Below, piece by piece: positions 39,851-51,602 of a stretch of DNA of 64,000 bases. A program made the translations under genes and the position numbers. Source of the stretch: Temnothorax longispinosus (Eukaryota; Arthropoda; Insecta; Hymenoptera; Formicidae); NCBI RefSeq assembly GCF_030848805.1, contig NC_092359.1, positions 310,001 through 374,000 of the forward strand, written 5' to 3'. Below the pieces are notes generated by a model, which saw only the letters and a program-made list of their open reading frames with translations, made no database searches and was not told where the DNA came from. Numbering within the stretch: the stretch's first letter is position 1; the number at the start of each line of letters is the position of its first letter.

Positions 39851-40396
39851 AATCTGTGCGTGAGATGAATCATCCTATCGATCACGCACGATAAGTAATT
39901 GATGTAATTGTACTACACCAGTGTTAATGACGATCAAATTTAGACTCGGCCTGTCATTTTTTTCGAGGTATCGTTTATCATCCAAGATCATCACGCGTGA
40001 TACAGTATTTGTACTAGGCTCAATAATACGGCGAGAATGTGCTGCTAATGTGTGAAACGTATATTTACTCCTCAATTCATTTCGAGATACTAAACAGCAT
40101 GAATCATTTATTCGAGTACATATATAGATATCTATTACGTACCGTACCAAAACTATAAATAAGTATATCACAAATAAATATTTCTCTAGTAGATACGTTA
40201 CACAGTGATTTTTATTATTAATACAGGTGAAAATGCAAGAAACCCATTGCATTCTTTGACGGAACGTCCTCCATGTGGCTAGGTGGATATAAAATCTGTG
40301 AAAAGTTAGGGCATTATGCCAAATTAGAGATTGCTACGTGTGTCTTGAATAGTTTCTACAATCATGGCGTAGACGACGGATCGTTAAGGCGATAAA

Positions 40397-40438
40397 ATGC
40401 CTGCCATGCAAATTAATAATGGGACAGCACTTTGCTAG
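40397..40438 (+). other. Upstream ORF overlapping the SOCS5 start
   Basis: An ATG at 40397 opens 13 codons out of frame and runs past the SOCS5 ATG at 40419 to a TAG at 40436-40438. Overlapping upstream ORFs usually lower translation of the main frame, so this may tune SOCS5 output. The effect is inferred, not shown. Confidence 0.5.
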
Positions 40439-43323
40439 TCTCAGAGACTTGTTTAGAATGGATGGTGAAAGACAGCCTACCGAGATATGCGCTAATGCGC
40501 TTGGTCACCCGTTGCCCTTGGAAATGGTGAATCGAGACGGCAATGAAAGTTTGCCTGAAAACGAGACTAATGGCAATGTACCTGTAACGAATCCTAATAT
40601 ACTGCCGAACAGACCAGAATGTAAATTAGAAGCGAATTTGGACAACGATCGTTTAAACTTAGATGTAGACAACCATAATACTAGATTCGAATCTTTGTAT
40701 AGTCAACCTGTCGAAACTCAGGATACAAAGCAAATTTGTAACAATGGTAACGTTGCGTGCGAGCCATCATTCAGACAACAACAGGAAGTATGCTGCGGTA
40801 GTTCTGGTGGTAGCAACAGTAGTAGCAGTTCCGAAGATAGTCCTGTAAATCCACCTTTAAGAAGATCCTCCAAAACTTTGTCATTTGGAAAGCGAAAAAG
40901 TATGTATCAAATTCATTTCTCGCATATTCATCGTAATTCTGTTGCTTATCAAGTATGTGTGTGCAGTGATAACTCAAATTTGTTCGCTCTCACGTTAGAT
41001 AAACAGCGCAACAAGGATCAAAGCCCAATATGCAATCACGTTTTATCGTCTAAAAAGAAACGTAGCAACTGGGTATTGAAATTTAATTGCGCCAAGAGCA
41101 AAAGCTCAAAAAACACTGACATTATTCCCGGCCAAGGGAATGGTAACTCTGATTGCATCTGTACCGGTTATAGGAGAACCGAGGAACATCCCATGGGTGC
41201 GGGCATCGTGTTTAATAGTCGATCCGCTCCGCAAAGTCCCGTTCTCGGGCCTTTGCCACCGAGTCCTGTAATTGATTTATCGCGATTTAACCCCGAAGAA
41301 TTTCCTATGGAAGTACGTTCTTATCTCTTGATCGCTTTTGAAGACTGAAGAGAAACTTAAAGACTTGCTTTCACTCTATATATTAATGGTTTTGTTTTGT
41401 CTTTGTTAAAAGGATTGCGACGAACGCGCTCGAATGCAGCGCGCTCGAGAGATGGAGGAAGGCGTCGAGCCTCCTCCCGGTTATAGGCCTAATTATCCTA
41501 TGGGAATACAAGTTCATCCTAACGGAATAACGGTGGACAGTTTGGCGGCATTGTTCCAAGCACATGCCGGTATTCAAGCTGCTGCTCTTACAGCCTTATC
41601 CCAGATCGACTTTACGTTAATTCCAAATATTGAGAGACCCGCGCATACGCAGGTAAGCTTCTTTATGTCACTGATTAAATTTATGTTTTTTAAATAATCG
41701 ATTCATATAAGAATAAGTTATAAATGCATATCAATACTTTAGGAGGAGATCAATTTACACATGCTAAAGAAATTAAAATAATAATAATATATAAACATGG
41801 AGGTTATATACATTACAGTTTGTGCATCAGTTTTTATACCATTACATTTGCTTCAATGCACACTTTCCGCACTAGTGCAACAAGTTCAGCCACATTGAAC
41901 AAACCTTGTGCTACAAATACATTTTGATTTGATCTAACGTTTATTTAATGTTTAATCTTGCTGTCAAAGCCTAATATCGAGCAGTCTTGCCAGCTAACTC
42001 ATGCCAGTTAAACAATATTTTTTAATTCGAAAAAGTAGTTTATCTCATTTAATAACTTTAAACATATTATATAAGATAGAGAATAGATATATTTAACAGT
42101 AATTTTATTAGTAGAAAATTTTTATAAAAAATAGTGTACAATTTTTTACAAGTTTTGTGTAATCTTCTATATCTATACAAACTATATGCAAAAAATGGGA
42201 AAATAAAAATTTAATTGCGGCAGAAGGTACACGGTATGTGTTACGTTTATACAAATTTATACATTTTTTAACTTTCGACAGGTAACGTGGGTAAAAGTTG
42301 CACGGCGAGTCATGTGGATTTGTTGGATCACTAAAAAATGTCACAACCAATTCTCTATTGGAGAATATAACCTTAAATCTGTTAAATAATTCATATATTA
42401 ATAGAACAATGAATCAAATTAAAAATATTTTTTATTTCTTAGACTTTAAATAACAATTAAGTCACTCAGACTCCATATTATGGTCCTGCCACAAGTGCCG
42501 CAAACCCTCGCTGGGGTCTGACAGACCCCACGTTACCTGTCAAAAGTTAAATTTTTTTTCTAGTATACATACAGTCATCTCCTGAAGTATTGATACCCGT
42601 TTATAAATCATGCTCTATATTCATTCCTTTACAATTTCATAATGCAGGTCGATTATGTCCATTGTCTCGTACCAGACTTAAGGTCGATTACAGCTTGCTC
42701 CTTCTATTGGGGTAAGATGGATCGTTATGAGGCAGAACGTTTATTGGAGGGTAAGCAAGAGGGTACTTTCTTACTCCGAGATTCCGCGCAGGAGGAGTTC
42801 TTGTTTTCTGTGAGCTTCCGTAAATATGGACGCTCGTTACACGCACGGATCGAGCAATGGAACCATAAGTTTAGTTTTGATTCGCATGATCCAGGAGTTT
42901 ACGCTTCCGAAACAGTACGTATATTTGTTCATATTTATTTCGTATTTTCATTTTATTTTGATAATCAATATACAAATATAATTATCTATTATCCAGTATA
43001 ATTCATGATCTGTTTATACCATATCCGTTTTACAGGTATGCGGTTTAATCGAACATTACAAGGACCCCTCGTGTTGTATGTTTTTCGAGCCCATGCTCAC
43101 TATTCCGTTGCATCGCAATTTCGCATTTCCGCTGCAGCATCTGTGCAGAGCGGTGATAACCACGCGAACAACGTATGATGGCATAAACAAGCTGCAGTTG
43201 CCAAAGACACTTAAGAGCTATCTCAAAGAGTACCACTATAAGCAGAGAGTGCGAGTCAGGCGATTAGACACAGAAAACGATTCGCACATGGACTGTAGAT
43301 CCATATCATGTTTACCGATATGA
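40419..43323 (+). CDS. SOCS5: Suppressor of cytokine signalling 5 / Socs36E-type, 4 coding exons
   Basis: SH2/SOCS-box adaptor that recruits an Elongin BC-Cullin 5 ubiquitin ligase to signalling receptors; the fly relative damps JAK/STAT and EGFR signalling. Coding exons 40419-41312, 41413-41652, 42648-42914 and 43036-43323 are all phase 0 with GT-AG borders, giving 562 aa. The N-terminal ~370 residues are Ser/Asn-rich with EEGVEPPPG, as in SOCS4/5. VDYVHCLVPDL at 379-389 leads into the SH2 domain (FYWGKMDRYEAE, then FLLRDSAQE with Arg422 as the phosphotyrosine-binding arginine, then GRSLHARIEQWNH). The SOCS box at about 498-535 has LQHLCRAVI (Elongin BC) and LPKTL (Cullin 5 contact). The chosen ATG is the first in frame after a TAG at 40350. 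An overlapping 13-codon upstream ORF starts at 40397. Confidence 0.96.
42268..42550. mobile_element. piggyBac-like non-autonomous element in SOCS5 intron
   Basis: The element is bounded by TTAA at 42268-42271 and 42547-42550, the target-site duplication typical of piggyBac transposons. Just inside are near-identical inverted ends CTTTYGACAGGTAACGTGGG (19 of 20 matching). The right end continues with GGGGTCTGACAGACCCC, a sub-terminal palindrome. At 283 bp it encodes nothing and needs a transposase in trans. It lies in the intron between SOCS5 coding exons 2 and 3. Assignment rests on the TTAA ends; the terminal bases are not the most usual piggyBac form. Confidence 0.65.
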
Positions 43324-45483
43324 ATCTCTTCGTATTAATATTCGATAGAATTTTATTATATGTTGCATAATTATGTTTCGTTATCTATATTTACAGTTGT
43401 ACTGCCGTATCAAATGCGAGCGGTACATGCATCCAACATTGTAATACCAGGAATATCATGACTCCGACACACAGTTATACAGAATATCATTGCAATATTA
43501 GCAATAAAAGCATTGTATTCGTCTTAAGCGATAATAGATACCGAGGGAGATGGCGTAGTATATAATTAAAAAAAAAAAAAAAAAAAAAAATGAAAAGAGA
43601 AAAGATTGAACTTGTGTGATTTTAGGCGCGACAAGTGCCTATGTTCACTTGGCGAAGTTTAGTAATCCTCTATGTAAATACTAAATACATCAGGATGGCA
43701 GTGCTTCTTACACTCGCACAGTGTATTGCGAAATCGTGTATTATGTAAACTTCAATATCATTGCTATTGTTCTTATTATTATACTACTAAACTTATTTCT
43801 TTATTTTATTCCTAACTACATTATTTTTTAATTATTATTTTGAACATGTATAATTTAATTTTAATTAAAGTTACAGGAACAGTTTGTATATTGATAATTT
43901 TTATAGAACGATACCAAAACTTATGCCTGAAAGGCGCGGCAATTTAGTCTTTATTATTACAAAACTATGATGTCGTCATAGTTTTAATCTTCATACGTAG
44001 TTAAAGTTACGAAAGAAAAAAAAGAGTGGAAGAAAGAGTCATTGCAAAATCTGGTTCGTATTACTCCTATTGTGCCTATTTATAATGTTAAATATTAGGT
44101 AAAAGCTGTCTGTGTTGATGTTTCTCATTGCCAGATACAAAAATCTATAATTTGTGTAAATTCTTTAAATTTCGACACGTGGAGTTAATATCAGATGCAG
44201 TGAATTGAATTTGGAGTAACAATGCAAATCATTGAATATTGATAAATTTGCGAAGTATATAATATTATAGAAATTGTTAAAAGTATTGGTTAATGGTTAT
44301 TCGTATAATGAACTTAATATTAAAAAAAAAAATAATAAAAATTTAATATTTATTACGTGTATATTTTACTCGTGTCTCGATTCCTGATACAGCGATCATA
44401 TTGCATACATTTTTAAGGAAAACGACCAACTACAGTCAACTACTTACACAATTTGCGTAATATTTTCTTTGATAATAGGAACTACTCATCTTGGGCTATC
44501 GTAAACACGCGATTCTATACATGGATGGATAAATTAATTTATTAAAAATGCGATCTTGACAAATTTATATTTTCATGCTTTTGTATCAGCAAAACAAAAT
44601 ACAAAAAAAGAAATATTTCAACATAATTTTGCTAGATTGCTTGAGATAAAACAAAGATTTCAATGTAATTCTTAGCTTCCATTTGTTCTTAATAATACAT
44701 ACTTATCGCATCCCTATGTATCTAAATTCCATGGCATGCTAAATTTAATGTAACGATTAATTCAGGACTTATTTTAGTTATTTTTAGTATATTTCACATA
44801 ATTACAGTAGTGTTTTACAAGTGGAATTCATTGGAACGTAATTTTTACAAATTGCACTAGACTAACAATCGTAATTAATTTCCAACAACGTATTGCGTGA
44901 CTGGTAGCAGTACTTTGTAGTTGAAGACGAAGAAGAGAGAGAATAGTACCACAAGAAAAATGTCTGTTATACTAATGTAAGAAAAATATAGATTTTGCTC
45001 ACAGAAAAAGGTTAGAAATGATGGGTAACGTCTTACGTGTACAATTGCAAAATTCAATATTATACTACGTGTATTGTAATGGCTTATTATTGTTATATGT
45101 TATCTATGCGACTTATCACTTTACATTATTACGCATAAAACTCGATTTAGTTAATGTCGAGATATTTTGAGTCGAATATATCTAAAGGTTCTGATGGTCG
45201 TAATAAATAAAAAAAAGGATACTGATAAAATTCCTTTCCCACTTCTCTACCATGTATAGTTCAGTAACGAGCGTATATCGGAAGTACCAATATTGCAGAA
45301 AAGATCGTAGACTTCGTACAACGTTATCCATTATGGTTAATGTGTGTGACTAATTACCGCTCCAAGCTCAAACTTCTGCGAATTAACTTTGGAGTTTGGG
45401 CTGACAATGAGTCTGATGAGTCACAGTTCACATGAGTTCACAGCACCGATAAGGACCTGGGACCTGGGGTTGCTGGGTACGTA
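43324..45483 (+). other. SOCS5 3' UTR and intergenic DNA
   Basis: The first few hundred bases after the stop are the likely SOCS5 3' UTR. An AATAAA lies at 43503-43508, and a genomic run of 23 A follows at 43568-43590. The rest is AT-rich with further AATAAA-like strings near 44330. No other well-supported gene is seen. A possible orphan exon on the minus strand at 44875-44963 is described under findings. Confidence 0.45.
43503..43508 (+). terminator. Candidate SOCS5 polyadenylation signal
   Basis: AATAAA lies 180 bp past the SOCS5 stop codon. It is a plausible first polyadenylation signal, though other matches occur downstream, so the used site is uncertain. Confidence 0.45.
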
Positions 45484-45600
45484 GGGAGCTTTCCAGCAAG
45501 CGACACAAGCATCGTTTTATCTTTCTTTTTTGGTAATAAGTAACAGAGATAAAACGATACTTGTGTCGACTTGTGTCGCTTGCTGGAAAGCTAGGCTCCC
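45484..45600. repeat. Inverted repeat hairpin A between SOCS5 and NUDT2
   Basis: The left arm (45484-45532) contains TTTCCAGCAAGCGACACAAG and ATCGTTTTATCT. The right arm (45546-45600) contains their reverse complements. The right arm also carries a small duplication (CGACACAAGT on the complementary strand) that the left arm lacks. The loop is about 13 bp. Confidence 0.85.
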
Positions 45601-45641
45601 ATAGCAACCAATTCTCGCCTACGATAGATCTGACTCATCTT

Positions 45642-45747
45642 GGCCTGTTCGTTTTAGCTGAACTTGTTGCACGGCTCGTCTTTCCTCTTTTTCTTTTCAC
45701 ATTGGAGAGAACAACCGTGCAACAAGTTCAGCTAAAACGAACAGGCC
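45642..45747. repeat. Inverted repeat hairpin B, perfect 33-bp arms
   Basis: GGCCTGTTCGTTTTAGCTGA and the next 13 bases at 45642-45674 are exactly reverse-complemented at 45715-45747, with a 40-bp loop. It starts only 42 bp after hairpin A and ends about 220 bp past the NUDT2 stop codon. Confidence 0.9.
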
Positions 45748-45901
45748 TCGCGCGGGGACAGTCCTGACGGTCTTGATACAGGTGATACATCGATAACACC
45801 ATTTTTAAAGCAATTTTAAATCGAAAGGTTTGCTTTCATTGAATGTAGAAGTAGTATTTACGAATTTACATTATTAGAAATGACTGGACAAGATAAATAT
45901 A

Positions 45902-45908
<7 letters not shown>

Positions 45909-45938
<30 letters not shown>
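45909..45938. repeat. (CT)n microsatellite
   Basis: A short CT run of about 15 units lies just beyond the 3' end of the NUDT2 coding region. Confidence 0.85.
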
Positions 45939-45942
<4 letters not shown>

Positions 45943-45965
45943 AGACGAAACCTAACGTACGGCAC

Positions 45966-46742
45966 CTATGCAAGATTTCGCGATACGTATTTATCGAATT
46001 CGTTGAGCGCTTTCCGCATCTCGTCGTATCTCGCGCGATCACATGCCTCGCGCAACGGGAGCCAGTCGAACGCCTGATGCTCGTCCGACAATCTCACGGG
46101 CTTGTCCGGATTAAGCAGCTCCGCCAGCCAATAGATGACGATTTTCGGTCTCCCCTTTACTTCGTACGTCATCTCGTGCCTAGCGTCCTCGAAGATCTTG
46201 AGATCGTTCGGCACGAAGCCAGCCTCTTCTCGAGTCTCGCGCAAGGCCGTCTCCATATCGGATTCGTCCGGGTCGACGTGCCCTGAGACAGAGGCAACCG
46301 AGCGTACCATCGTCAAGTCGAGTCGAGCTTACTTAATTAATCTCTTCATGGACACAATAATATAGTGCGATAGTCTAACAAATTCATATAGTAATGAAAT
46401 AAATTAAATATATTATGATAATTGTTCATTTTTTTAAATAATATTAGAATTTGAAAATTATTTATGTATAATAAATGTATATGACTCCCGACTCCGACGA
46501 GCTTAATCGCGCGATGTGAACGAAACCTTAATCCACTTAATCTTGTTCGCCAAGTCGGAAGTCGGTAACGTTTGGTACAGTTTGGTAACGGTCAGCTGAC
46601 GAACGGTATCGATGTAGATATGCTAACCTTTAGGCGGCGTCCAGTGATGGTCTCCGTACGATGTCTGCATAAGTAGATACTGAATGGTACCTTGAAATCG
46701 GCGAAAAATCACAAGACCACAAGCGCGTTGCTGCAGCGTCAT
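45966..46742 (-). CDS. NUDT2: Bis(5'-nucleosyl)-tetraphosphatase (Ap4A hydrolase), 2 exons
   Basis: Asymmetric Nudix hydrolase that cleaves diadenosine tetraphosphate to ATP and AMP, removing a stress-linked by-product of aminoacyl-tRNA synthetases. Minus-strand exons 46628-46742 and 45966-46282 join in phase 1 and give 143 aa, close to the 147 aa of the human enzyme. The start MTLQQRACGLVIFRRF is followed by SYGDHHWTPPKGHVDP. The Nudix box is complete: Gly39, Glu45, Arg53, Glu54, Glu57, Glu58 and Gly60 in the order G-x5-E-x7-RE-x2-EE-x-G. KIVIYWLAEL and DEHQAFDWL match the family. The splice falls between the Lys and Gly codons that begin the box. The frame opening at the ATG 45966-46316 in the second exon alone is an artefact of reading into the intron. 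The gene is tail-to-tail with SOCS5. Confidence 0.97.
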
Positions 46743-46980
46743 GACGACCAATCACGGCCGATGGCCGATGGTCGGAAACAGTAGGAAATGTCGAAAAATT
46801 ACTCGCGAAGCTACTGGAAGCTACTAAAGCCACTGAAGCCACTGAAGCCCGTATCGACATCGACTCACTTAAAAATTGCAGGCTGGACATCGAGATTCGA
46901 CCAATCGGAACGAGACGGGCAGTTTCGAAATAGCGATTTGAAATATATAGAATTTAATTCAGTTTTCTTTTTCTAGTCTA
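46743..46980 (-). promoter_or_regulatory. Probable NUDT2 promoter region
   Basis: A short CpG-richer stretch lies directly upstream of the NUDT2 start. CCAAT boxes are seen at 46748 (GACCAATCACGG) and 46899 (GACCAATCGG), which are inverted relative to the gene. A small direct repeat based on CTACTGGAAG / AGCCACTGA lies at 46814-46850. No TATA box is evident. Confidence 0.35.
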
Positions 46981-47699
46981 CAATTTCAATCTTGAATTTT
47001 TTTGAGTAATGACTTTTAATCATGTAACAAAACTAATCAAAATTCCCTTTTTATCTGTATTGACTGTATTAGAAATAAAACCACAATTTTAAAAACAGCA
47101 GCAATTTTTTTAACATTTTTGTTAGTTTGCAATTAATTACCTGATACATATTGTTTATATACGCAAATTTAAAAAAAATTACCTTTATATCTCGCTAATT
47201 GAAGCAAGTAGCGAGATTGACTGAATTCGTTATAAAATCCTGATAAGACGTATATTATATGAAAGTAGAGTAGAAATGAATTCAAAAAACACTCATGGGA
47301 AATCCATTTGTGCGATCTAACGAATGTTTCTCGAAATATTTCCGATCCTCTTATACCCGCAAACAATGGTCTTCAATGGTCTTCGAGTCCAAATAAATGC
47401 AATTTTATTTTGTAACATTGATATTGTATCAGCAATATTTTTAAGATCCAATACAATATTTACTTTTCTTCTTAAATCGTCGTCTGGTTTTTGTACTTTT
47501 GCAAATTTAACTCGAATGTAGAGGAGAAACTTGTATAATATTAGAAACTTTACGACTAGACATCCGTCGTAACAATGTCGTCTAACTCTAATTGCAAGAA
47601 GCATATGACAACCAACGGTCCTGCTTCTCAAGTGAAACGTTGTCCATATTTATACACATCGTAATATCGTAATTATATGTATGTACATATACACATTAA
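46981..47699. other. AT-rich DNA, nothing recognised
   Basis: The ORFs at 47317-47631 minus and 47324-47521 plus are chance; no domain is recognised. Confidence 0.45.
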
Positions 47700-48295
47700 T
47701 TGGCAGCATTAGAACTTAGAAAGGAATGCGCGTCCACCGAGTCCACTCCCTTTTTCTTCACGATTGTGGGAAAGGAATCTCATGCGATATCGGACTCTGC
47801 ACAAGTCGGCATGGGTTGGCACCGGGTCGGCACAGCTTTTCGCAGAGTTGCGGACAATGCGGACAATGCGGAGTCGAAAGAAAGAAAAGAAAAGAAAACA
47901 TATCCAATACTCGATCGTGTGGTGGCGAGGGCGGAGCTCGCGCGTTTGATAGGAATCTCAATTGGGAAACAATGCGTGTTACCATTTTATTATAAACGTT
48001 TTGCTACATTTTGGCTAGATACCGATCACCAGAAAACACTTAGCAAAGCTGTATATGTATGTACCTATCTACAGAGACCGACGTGTGTATGTACGTAATT
48101 CACGTATGTGTGTTATGTGCGCGTCGAGTTGTCGAGTAGTCGTCACTCGTCACGCGCAGCCACGCGGGCGACAACTGCGGGAGTACTATATTCTTTCGCG
48201 GTAATTACATACAAAAAAAATCACAAGAAAGCTTTCCCCCCCGGCATTACGCCAAATTCGATTCCAAGCGTCGCCCGTGTAGCTCCGCGATTCTA
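47700..48295. other. CpG-richer block, unassigned
   Basis: A plus-strand frame is open from 47700 to 48098 (132 codons, non-ATG start) and overlaps frames on both strands. It contains an AAAGAAAAGAAAAG run and no recognised domain. From 48110 to 48190 the block becomes strongly CpG-rich (CGTCGAGTTGTCGAGTAGTC). It may be a promoter or untranslated exon; no gene is called. Confidence 0.25.
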
Positions 48296-49288
48296 ATTGT
48301 CTCTCAATAAATCCTTCTTTCACGCGTTAAAATCAAGAATGTCTTTAGATTTATATCTTCTTCTTCACTTAAGCATCGATCATTAATTTATACATTTATT
48401 TCGTAAAGCAAGCGGGCGAAGGGTGGATTTATGTATAGATTACGATAGATAATTAATTCGTCTATATGTCAGGGATGTGTGTATTATTAATGCTATCTGA
48501 AGGATCTTACGTTAACATTAATAATAATAATAATGATAATAATAATAATAATAATTCATATTTGTGTGTGTGTGTGTGTGTGTGTGGGTGTGTGTGTATC
48601 TCTATAGAGTCATTTACAACGGCCGCTCTGGATTATAATCTTTTTCTTTTTATTTTACACGGTGATAATGATGCTCGATATTGTACTCAGGATACTAATT
48701 CTGATTGATGTAGGAACAAATGGAAAAAAGAAAACGATCATTATCCTCTGTCTAATTTCCTAAAAGTGATTGGATCTCTCTCTCTCTCCCTCCCACCCTT
48801 CCTCTTAGAGAGGTGTGTGAATGTTTGCATCTAAGTTGCCTCTTCTTGTAAATCGATAACATTATTACTACATCATTATATTACATTATCTCGCTTATTG
48901 GTTCATGAAGTAATCCGACACGATGACACGAAACTGGTATGGTTATGCACAAAGAAGGTAAGTCCCGATGCCAGTGCTGCGTTAATCATTTACTTAGAAT
49001 TTTTGTCAAGATGTAACGGACAATTGGCGCCGATACTTAGTTGCTATCAGTCGTTTCATGATCCGCAACACGACGTATCGCGATCGTACGTCGTGTTGAC
49101 GCGCTGAAGTTACTCTGTATTTCTCAGTGTAGCAAGTGTTAGAAATGTGAAAAATCATTGAGTTTATAGTATGTAAATAAATTAGCCATTGCCTATTTTA
49201 ATAACATACTTCATTAATCTTAGGCAAATATAAAAAGTTTGCGATACTTGAGTTCCAAAATGTATTTTATGATTTTGGTGTGAGGTTC

Positions 49289-49319
<31 letters not shown>

Positions 49320-50969
49320 CTCTCTTCTCGTTAATTTTTAGTACCTTCGTAATATATACTATATACACCAAGTCTCTAGTTCGCTTCTACGGTAATCCCT
49401 AATTTTATTTCATTCAACTGCAAATACTTCTGAATGAAAGGATTAAATAGTACAATATAGCCAATTATAATACTTAAATTTAATATTATCATATTTCTCG
49501 TAGAAATAACAGATCTTGTTATTACTGATGTAGTTTAGATTTATAATTCCAATTTTGAGAATGATGAAATGTGTGTATTATTCACATGAAACACGAGTAA
49601 TAACTCGATGATATTTCTAAATTGTTATTTTCTCTGCTTCTACCTTTATAGCATTCTGTATACTATATATTTATATATATATACTGTGTTGTTGTCTATG
49701 ATAAAAAATAAAAATATTAATAATAATTATTACATGTTTTAATCATAATTGGCTAATGTCTATAGTGCTGCGTATTTTCAAACTTATACTACAGATAAAA
49801 AAAGTAAAGTGTCATAAAAATGTTCGAAAAGAATAAACGGTTGCACAGAATGCAACATTAAAAGAATTCAATTCATTATACATTTACGGCGCTAATACAT
49901 TACAAATGATGATGGATTCTCGTCGATACAGAACGCAACACATATCGGTTCTGTAAATTTGTCAAATTATTTACAGGTAAAACCTCCGTTTGTGTAAAAT
50001 TTTACATATAAGATATGAGACTGAGAAAACAGGAAGTTACAGAGAAATCTCTTGACGTTGTAGATGCACTGCCTCTATTCTTTTATCTTCGCGTTATATT
50101 TTATTGTACAAGGAACGCTGTCGCCATGAGAAACAAAATCGATATGAGAAATGTTTTATTAGGCACATTTAACAATCCGATTGCATCGATTCTACTTTAA
50201 TCCTTCAGATAATACGCGATAAGTGTTCAACATTCTAAGGATATATCAATTTGAATGCAGATACCTTCAACGTCAAGAATAACACAAAACATAATACGTA
50301 ATACTGTTTGAAAAATGAAGCGATACTTCATGATAGATATGATAGATTCTTCGAAAATTGGGAAGGCAGATCAACCTGTAAGCACGACTGATTATTTTCG
50401 CTCGGATGCACATTTCTTTGTTATCGATAACGAAAATTCAAAACTAATAAACGTAGATTATTGTGTCTAATGCCAGCTTTTTTGTACGGTTGATCAGGTC
50501 AGCTGGTCCGTTTGTCCCTTATCATTCGTTCTTTCTCTCTCACTCTCTTTCTCTCTTTTTCTCGTTCGCGAAACATTACGAAGACCCGATCTAGTTCTCC
50601 ATTTTGGCACTCAGGAGTATTTGAATACGTATTTAGCCGTCACGGATCACAGTTTCGGACTTTTTTCGACGAATCGTTTATTAACGGTACCTCCAACGCA
50701 GAGGAGACGACGACGAAGACGACGTGAGAAGATTTCTCTCTTTCTTTCTTTTCCTCTCTTTTCCCTCTCACCTGACGATGACGTTCGTCGAGACTGGGAC
50801 GGAGGAATCGCGTTTAAACGAATATTTCTTGGGTATCGGAGTCGGAGTCGGAGTCCCAGAAGAAGAAACAAGAGTAAAACTCCTCGGTGACCACCGCCAC
50901 TTGGTGGCTACGCTCACGAGGTCGTTATGGATTGGCGCGATTGGCGGCTAGGGCGCCCGTGGCCGACAG
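48296..50969 (-). other. Flank and probable 3' UTR of par-1, simple repeats
   Basis: The region below 50970 lies downstream of the par-1 stop on the minus strand and probably holds its 3' UTR. Minus-strand AATAAA candidates appear as TTTATT at 50677-50682 and 50155-50160. Simple repeats include (AAT)n at about 48521-48555, (GT)n at 48565-48598 and (CT)n at 49288-49307. A GC-richer patch at 50570-50960 is open in several frames but shows no domain. Confidence 0.4.
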
Positions 50970-51188
50970 TCACAGCTTGAGCTCGTTCGCGATTTTGCTG
51001 GCGATATTTTTAAAACCGATTGACGTGCCGGAGATACGCTTGAATCGCACCCCGTTCAGGGAAAGTCGTGGCAGCTTGCAGACCTCGATCTCCCACTGCA
51101 CTTGGCTATCCGTCGCCGCCTCGCCGTGCGCGCACAGCAATAGAAACCGCTCGCGTTGCTCGTACTGGCATTTGTTAGCGTCCAACAC
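50970..51188 (-). CDS. par-1: par-1 terminal coding exon (KA1 domain)
   Basis: Opens after GTTCCAG with VLDANKCQYE and ends with ASKIANELKL and a TGA. The KA1 domain binds acidic phospholipids at the membrane and autoinhibits the kinase in characterised MARKs. Confidence 0.96.
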   Translation of the reverse strand: MLDANKCQYEQRERFLLLCAHGEAATDSQVQWEIEVCKLPRLSLNGVRFKRISGTSIGFKNIASKIANELKL

Positions 51189-51562
51189 CTGGAACAATAG
51201 TCTGATAAGCTAATAGCCTTTTGTCTCCCGTATATAAACATTTGCATTAACTTATATCGTACAAAGTATGATATATTATTGTACGCGTTTTCGATCGCGT
51301 GATATTCACGTTAACATAAAAACGTGCGTCTCTTTTTCAATACCTTTCGGATCTCGGACATTATTTCGTTAGGATCTCGACTACTGGTAGTCTTCATACT
51401 CCATGTGAAACGTAGACTGCGCGGCTTGACCTGTTCGTCGTTAGTGGTAGCTCCGCTGTAACAAAAAGATATCTTAAACCCGTTCAATTACTCTAAAGCA
51501 ATTCCAACGGTACAGATTTTACAATTACGAATAAATTTAATACGGCGGTAAATCCAACTGCG

Positions 51563-51602
<40 letters not shown>

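Noticed and set aside
47700..48098. 132-codon plus-strand ORF
   Set aside because: It has a non-ATG start, overlaps open frames on both strands, and carries no domain or conserved motif that I recognise.
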